From positions 1-5,886 of the forward strand of contig JBBEBC010000049.1 in the NCBI GenBank assembly GCA_040882555.1: a DNA stretch of 5,886 bases, read 5' to 3'. The notes beneath the pieces were generated by a model, which had not been told where the DNA came from, did no database searches, and saw only the letters and a list, made by a program, of their open reading frames with translations. Below are positions 4,377-5,886 of the stretch, piece after piece; position 1 is the stretch's first letter, and each line of letters opens with the position of its first letter. Position numbers and translations under genes: made by a program. Origin of the DNA: M30B66 sp040882555 (GTDB lineage: Bacteria > Bacteroidota > Bacteroidia > M30B66).

Positions 4377-5886
4377 ATGCGCAGTATGTTAATTTTCATC
4401 TTGTTATCAGCCTTTTCGGTTGGTGCACAAGCTCAATTCAATCTAAAAGGAACCGTTACAGACCCCTCCGGTGAACCCGTGGCTGGAGCAGTGGTAAATA
4501 TTGATGGTACTTTCCTTGCCAGCACGTCAAAAGCTGATGGAAGCTATGAATTCAGAGCACTTAAGACCTCTGATATTTACCTTACTGTTAGGCTTTTGGG
4601 TTTCATTCCCGCGCAGCGGAGAATAAATCTTGAAAAAGAAAAAGAAGCAAACTTTTCCCTTCAAACACAATCCTATCTCACCGATGAGGTGGTTATTATG
4701 GCCACACGGGCCGATGAGCGCTCGGCAATGACCTACACCACGCTCAATAAACAGCAAATCAAAGAACAGAATTTCGGACAGGACATGCCTTTCTTGCTCA
4801 ACACTCAGCCATCTGTTGTTGTTAATTCTGATGCAGGAGCGGGTATTGGTTATACTGGAATTCGAGTTCGCGGAAGTGATCCAACCCGTATCAACGTTAC
4901 AGTCAATGGAATTCCTATCAACGATGCCGAATCGCATGGCTTATTTTGGGTCAATATGCCTGATTTTGCTTCCTCAGTGAGTAGTATTCAATTGCAACGA
5001 GGCGTGGGAACTTCCACCAACGGAGCAGGCGCTTTTGGAGCAACTCTTAATATGCAAACCAACGATTTCAACGGAAAAGCCTACGGCCGATATACGGGTA
5101 GCGCTGGGTCGTTCAACACCCTAAGAAATTCATTTGAAGTGGGTACTGGGCTCGTTAATGGTTTTACTTTCGATGCGCGTTTATCTCAAGTTCAATCAGA
5201 CGGATACATAGATAGAGCTTCTTCAAATCTATCTTCATTTTTCTTGTCAGGAGCTTGGTACAAAGGTAAAACCTCCATTCGAGCGAATGTATTCTCAGGA
5301 AGAGAGAAAACCTACCAGGCGTGGTATGGTGTTTCTCAAGATTCTTTAGAAAGTAACCGAACTTACAACCAAGCGGGAGTGTATTTTGATGCAAATGGAA
5401 ATGAGAAATTCTACGATAATGAAACCGATAATTATCAGCAGGATCATTATCAGCTCTTTTTTAATCATGAGCAAAAAGACTGGTTGTTTAATCTGGCATT
5501 TCACTATACACGAGGGCGCGGCTATTACGAGCAGTTTCGTCAAGGCGATGATTTGAGCCATTACAATTTACCTACGCTGTATCTGGGTTCTCAGCAAATT
5601 ATTTCTGGTGTTGATACACTTCAAGTTCCTGCCGATTCAATTACTTCAACAGATCTTATACGTCAGCGCTGGCTTGATAATCATTTTTATGGAGCCGTAT
5701 TTTCGGCAACTTGGAATCCGACTAATCGTTTCCGTTTGATTCTTGGTGGTGGCGCAAACCGTTACGAAGGTTCCCATTTTGGTGATGTGGTTAGCGCTGG
5801 CGCCGGTTTTCCTGTTGCTGATGCATTTAGGTATTATGAAAATGATGCAGTTAAGACAGATGCAAATTTTTATGCAAAAGCTAATT
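4377..5886 (+). CDS. TonB-dependent outer-membrane receptor, predicted thiamine (or precursor) uptake, 3' truncated
   Basis: The frame runs open to the window end: 503 codons of a protein usually about 700-800 aa. The start is the ATG at 4377; an in-frame stop lies at 4362-4364, with a GTG at 4374 and an ATG at 4386 as alternatives. Residues 1-19 form a signal peptide (MRSMLIFILLSAFSVGAQA), probably cleaved before Gln20. Residues about 22-95 are a carboxypeptidase-regulatory-like beta-sandwich (GTVTDPSGEPVAGAVV, 25-40), common in Bacteroidota receptors. DEVVIMATRA (103-112) leads into the plug, which carries YTGIRVRGSDPTRINVTVNG (159-178) and ends with QRGVGTSTNGAGAFGA (207-222). Beta-barrel strands follow from about 235, with aromatic-rich alternating segments. 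The protein would sit in the outer membrane and use TonB-ExbBD energy for import. Thiamine specificity is inferred only from the upstream TPP riboswitch, since the receptor sequence alone does not reveal its substrate. No susD-like partner is visible in the window. Confidence 0.94.
   Translation, partial: MRSMLIFILLSAFSVGAQAQFNLKGTVTDPSGEPVAGAVVNIDGTFLASTSKADGSYEFRALKTSDIYLTVRLLGFIPAQRRINLEKEKEANFSLQTQSYLTDEVVIMATRADERSAMTYTTLNKQQIKEQNFGQDMPFLLNTQPSVVVNSDAGAGIGYTGIRVRGSDPTRINVTVNGIPINDAESHGLFWVNMPDFASSVSSIQLQRGVGTSTNGAGAFGATLNMQTNDFNGKAYGRYTGSAGSFNTLRNSFEVGTGLVNGFTFDARLSQVQSDGYIDRASSNLSSFFLSGAWYKGKTSIRANVFSGREKTYQAWYGVSQDSLESNRTYNQAGVYFDANGNEKFYDNETDNYQQDHYQLFFNHEQKDWLFNLAFHYTRGRGYYEQFRQGDDLSHYNLPTLYLGSQQIISGVDTLQVPADSITSTDLIRQRWLDNHFYGAVFSATWNPTNRFRLILGGGANRYEGSHFGDVVSAGAGFPVADAFRYYENDAVKTDANFYAKAN

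Noticed and set aside
4527..5561. Three minus-strand frames (4527-4937, 5164-5394, 5346-5561)
   Set aside because: All are antisense to the TonB-dependent receptor, which has clear conserved plug and barrel motifs in one continuous frame.
4377..5886. SusC/SusD-type glycan uptake system
   Set aside because: The carboxypeptidase-like N-terminal domain is shared by many Bacteroidota receptors. No SusD gene is visible and the gene is under a TPP riboswitch, which argues for vitamin rather than glycan uptake, although the downstream gene is out of view.

Overview
The window reads as chromosomal DNA from a member of the Bacteroidota, most likely a free-living or environmental lineage near the Flavobacteriales, Cytophagales or Sphingobacteriales. 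The evidence is the TonB-dependent receptor with an N-terminal carboxypeptidase-regulatory-like domain, the Bacteroidota-type glycosyltransferase, the LolE-type permease ending in KPARVIRFD, an exact TAnnTTTG -7 promoter element and the absence of strong Shine-Dalgarno sequences. There are no mobile elements, tRNA or rRNA genes, CRISPR arrays or foreign-looking islands. This is dense, ordinary core or near-core genome.

Layout. Positions 1-825 (+) hold the C-terminal three quarters of a MurG-like glycosyltransferase whose start lies outside the window. It converges with, and overlaps by 17 bp, a LolC/LolE-type (FtsX superfamily) permease at 809-2038 (-). Only 25 bp separate the start of that permease from the start of a rightward cluster: a secreted DUF1343/NamZ-type exo-N-acetylmuramidase (2064-3287), a CsaA-type tRNA-binding protein (3290-3628) and a MarR-family regulator (3645-4160). 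These three are spaced by 2 and 16 bases and look like one operon.

Immediately after the MarR gene comes a compact regulatory region (4152-4376). It contains an AT-rich palindrome, a Bacteroidota-type promoter, a complete TPP (thiamine pyrophosphate) riboswitch and a leader with alternative pairing possibilities. It leads into a TonB-dependent outer-membrane receptor (4377 to beyond the window end). The receptor is open to the right edge, with 503 codons visible. Together these parts make a thiamine-repressed outer-membrane uptake gene, so the receptor's substrate is best predicted as thiamine or a thiamine precursor. This kind of arrangement has been predicted for Bacteroidota from comparative genomics of THI elements.

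Themes. Most genes concern the cell envelope: glycosyl transfer, lipoprotein release, peptidoglycan turnover and outer-membrane transport. I found no clearly undescribed system. The most informative features are the riboswitch-receptor pairing, a candidate long-range switch helix in its leader, two UUG starts, and very tight convergent and divergent gene junctions.
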